A stretch of 64,000 nucleotides of DNA, from assembly GCA_035999365.1 (NCBI GenBank), contig DASYGT010000055.1, forward strand, positions 62,001 through 126,000, given 5' to 3'. Source of the DNA: DASYGT01 sp035999365 (GTDB lineage: Bacteria > Actinomycetota > Actinomycetes > Mycobacteriales > Jatrophihabitantaceae). Each line of letters opens with the position of its first letter. The first letter of the stretch is position 1. Below are positions 62,704 through 64,000 of this stretch, piece by piece. Under the pieces are notes generated by a model, which did no database searches, was not told where the DNA came from, and saw only the letters and a list, made by a program, of their open reading frames with translations. The translations under genes were made by a program, and so were the position numbers.

Positions 62704-63882
62704 CTATCCGGGCTTTCGCGGCGGGTGTTCGGAAGGTGGCGATTCCGCGTCAGGCAGAGCCGCCGGATCGCCCGCGAATGTCGGCGAGCGCAGCGCGTGC
62801 ACCGTCGAGTTGAGAAAGGCGATGAGCGGCACGGCGACGAGGGCGCCGGGAATGCCGGCGATGAGCGTGCCCGTCACCACGGACAGCGCAATCGCCAACG
62901 GGTGGACGTCCACGCTGCGGCTCATGATCACCGGTTGCAGCAGGTGTGCCTCGAGCTGGACCAACACGATGATCGACACCGCGACGACGATCCCCGCGGT
63001 GACACCGTGTTCCAGCAGTGCGATCGCGACACAGAGAGCACCGGTGATCGTGAGGCCGACGAGCGGGATGAACGAACCGAGGAATATCAGCACGCCGAGT
63101 GCGGCGGCGAGCGGCACCTGCAGGACGAACAGCAAGATCATGATCGTGATTCCGTGGAAGAGCGCGATCAGCAACTGCCCGCGCATGTAGCCGCCGAATG
63201 AGCCCCAACCGACCCGGCCGGCGGCGTTGAGGCGCGGTTGAGCGCGCGTGGGGAACAGCCGCAGCACCCACGCCCACACCTCGTCGCCGTCGCGGAGCAG
63301 GAAGAACGTCGTGAGCAGGATGAGCAGGATCGCGCCGAACACCTCCGCCGCGGTACGCACCGTCGCAATGGCGCCGCTGAGGATCTGCCCCTGATGGTTC
63401 TTGACCGTGTTCGTGATGTTCGTCGTGATCTTGTCGATGTCCGAGGACTTCAGATGCAGCGGCCCGGTGCGCAGCCAGTTGCGGGTCTTGTCCACGAACG
63501 ACGTGATCTGGTCACCGAGCTGGCTGGAGTGCGTCCCGATCTGCCAGGCCACGAACCACCCGATGCCGACGAGCGCGGCGACGCCGACGAGCAACGCGAG
63601 CGCCGCCGGTAGCGAGCGTGGGCCCGGCAGTACGCGGCGCAGGAAGGTCTCGACAGGATGCAGGACTGCGGTCAGAAAGAGGGCGAGAACGATCGAGAGC
63701 GCCACCAATTCGACGCGGCCGAGGATGCGGACGAAGACATAGATGCCCAGCCCGATCACGAGTAGCCGCCACGTCCACGCGGCGGCGACCCGCACTTGCC
63801 AGGTGACGGCCTCGACGGCGTCGTGTCGCGTATCGGACAGCACTGGCGTCGTCGGCTTCGGAGGGATCTCGCTGTCGTCCAC
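62704..63882 (-). CDS. AI-2E family transporter
   Basis: This 392-residue membrane protein has about eight membrane segments, for example RLLVIGLGIYVFVRIL, LPAALALLVGVAALVGIGWF, VFGAILLILLTTFFLLRDG and AALGVLIFLGSFIPLVGLT. The motif FLGSFIPLVG and the C-terminal LEAHLLQPVIMSRSVDVHPLAIALSVV identify the AI-2E (TqsA/YdiK) family. Members export autoinducer-2 or move Na+/H+; the substrate here is unknown. GTG start at 63882. Confidence 0.92.
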   Translation of the reverse strand: MDDSEIPPKPTTPVLSDTRHDAVEAVTWQVRVAAAWTWRLLVIGLGIYVFVRILGRVELVALSIVLALFLTAVLHPVETFLRRVLPGPRSLPAALALLVGVAALVGIGWFVAWQIGTHSSQLGDQITSFVDKTRNWLRTGPLHLKSSDIDKITTNITNTVKNHQGQILSGAIATVRTAAEVFGAILLILLTTFFLLRDGDEVWAWVLRLFPTRAQPRLNAAGRVGWGSFGGYMRGQLLIALFHGITIMILLFVLQVPLAAALGVLIFLGSFIPLVGLTITGALCVAIALLEHGVTAGIVVAVSIIVLVQLEAHLLQPVIMSRSVDVHPLAIALSVVTGTLIAGIPGALVAVPLIAFLNSTVHALRSPTFAGDPAALPDAESPPSEHPPRKPG

Positions 63883-63948
63883 GCGGCTCCTGTCCTGAGT
63901 GTGCAGTGATGAACGACGATATCGGCCGTGCGGGGCGCGCGCGGCAGC

Positions 63949-64000
63949 TCAGGTAGGCCGGCCGCCGTGCGCGTGGACGGCGGCGCGCAAGACCATCAGG
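63949..64000 (-). other. Possible 3' end of a minus-strand gene running off the window
   Basis: The last 17 minus-strand codons read LMVLRAAVHAHGGRPT and a stop at 63949. The composition is protein-like, but the fragment is too short to recognise. It may be the end of the next gene, or a chance frame. Confidence 0.25.

Overview
The window is a high-GC stretch of an actinobacterial chromosome. The evidence is the GC-rich codon use, frequent GTG starts, many overlapping stop/start pairs, and gene families such as a PucR-type FasR regulator, AccD6, DUF3052, GlnE, a homodimeric AceE and LAXTG-type surface proteins. From memory, the backbone follows the gene neighbourhood of Mycobacterium tuberculosis Rv2211c to Rv2247: gcvT, pepA, dlaT, TIGR01777, lipB, lipA, DUF4191, RDD, glnA1, glnE, glnA2, panB, rnpB, RNase H/phosphatase, zinc ribbon, Nif3, ahpE, DUF3052, aceE, fasR, fabD, acpP, fabF, accD6. 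The fabD-fabH-acpP-fabF order is Streptomyces-like, so a Frankiales, Nakamurellales or Jatrophihabitans-like relative is more likely than Mycobacterium itself. No rRNA gene or species marker allows a firmer call.

Layout. 1-6.5 kb: a type II fatty acid synthesis operon on the minus strand (fasR, fabD with an unusual C-terminal extension, fabH, acpP, fabF, accD6). 6.5-16.5 kb: PHP-domain, pirin and aldo/keto reductase genes; aceE; DUF3052-ahpE; a secreted phosphodiesterase; a methyltransferase-SURF1 pair; and tRNA-Val. 16.5-25 kb: accessory region after the tRNA with truncated gene remnants, a cupin, a four-gene cassette (heme-oxygenase-like diiron protein, methyltransferase, GCS2-type ligase, CDGSH protein), a secreted beta-helix protein and a DUF222/HNH gene. 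25-43 kb: conserved housekeeping block with nif3, zinc ribbon, RNase H/phosphatase, rnpB, a histone H1-like protein, an RNB nuclease, panB, nadE, an L,D-transpeptidase, glnA2, a glutamine amidotransferase, glnE, PAP2 and glycerate kinase. 43.7-49 kb: accessory cell-surface region (DUF6131, lipoprotein, CAP protein, coiled-coil protein, LAXTG stalk protein, frameshifted collagen-like protein, integrase remnant). It separates glnE from glnA1. 49-64 kb: glnA1, RDD, DUF4191, lipA, lipB, a membrane Ser/Thr kinase, TIGR01777, 2-oxoacid dehydrogenase E2, lpd, pepA, gcvT and an AI-2E family permease.

How the genes work together. AceE (E1), E2 and Lpd (E3) with LipA and LipB supply a complete lipoylated 2-oxoacid dehydrogenase system. 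Its acetyl-CoA feeds AccD6 and the FAS-II operon. GlnA1, GlnA2 and GlnE form the nitrogen assimilation module. Both glutamine synthetase genes are preceded by half-sites spaced 11 bp apart that resemble GlnR boxes. The most interesting candidate for an undescribed system is the 17.5-20.7 kb cassette of four enzymes.
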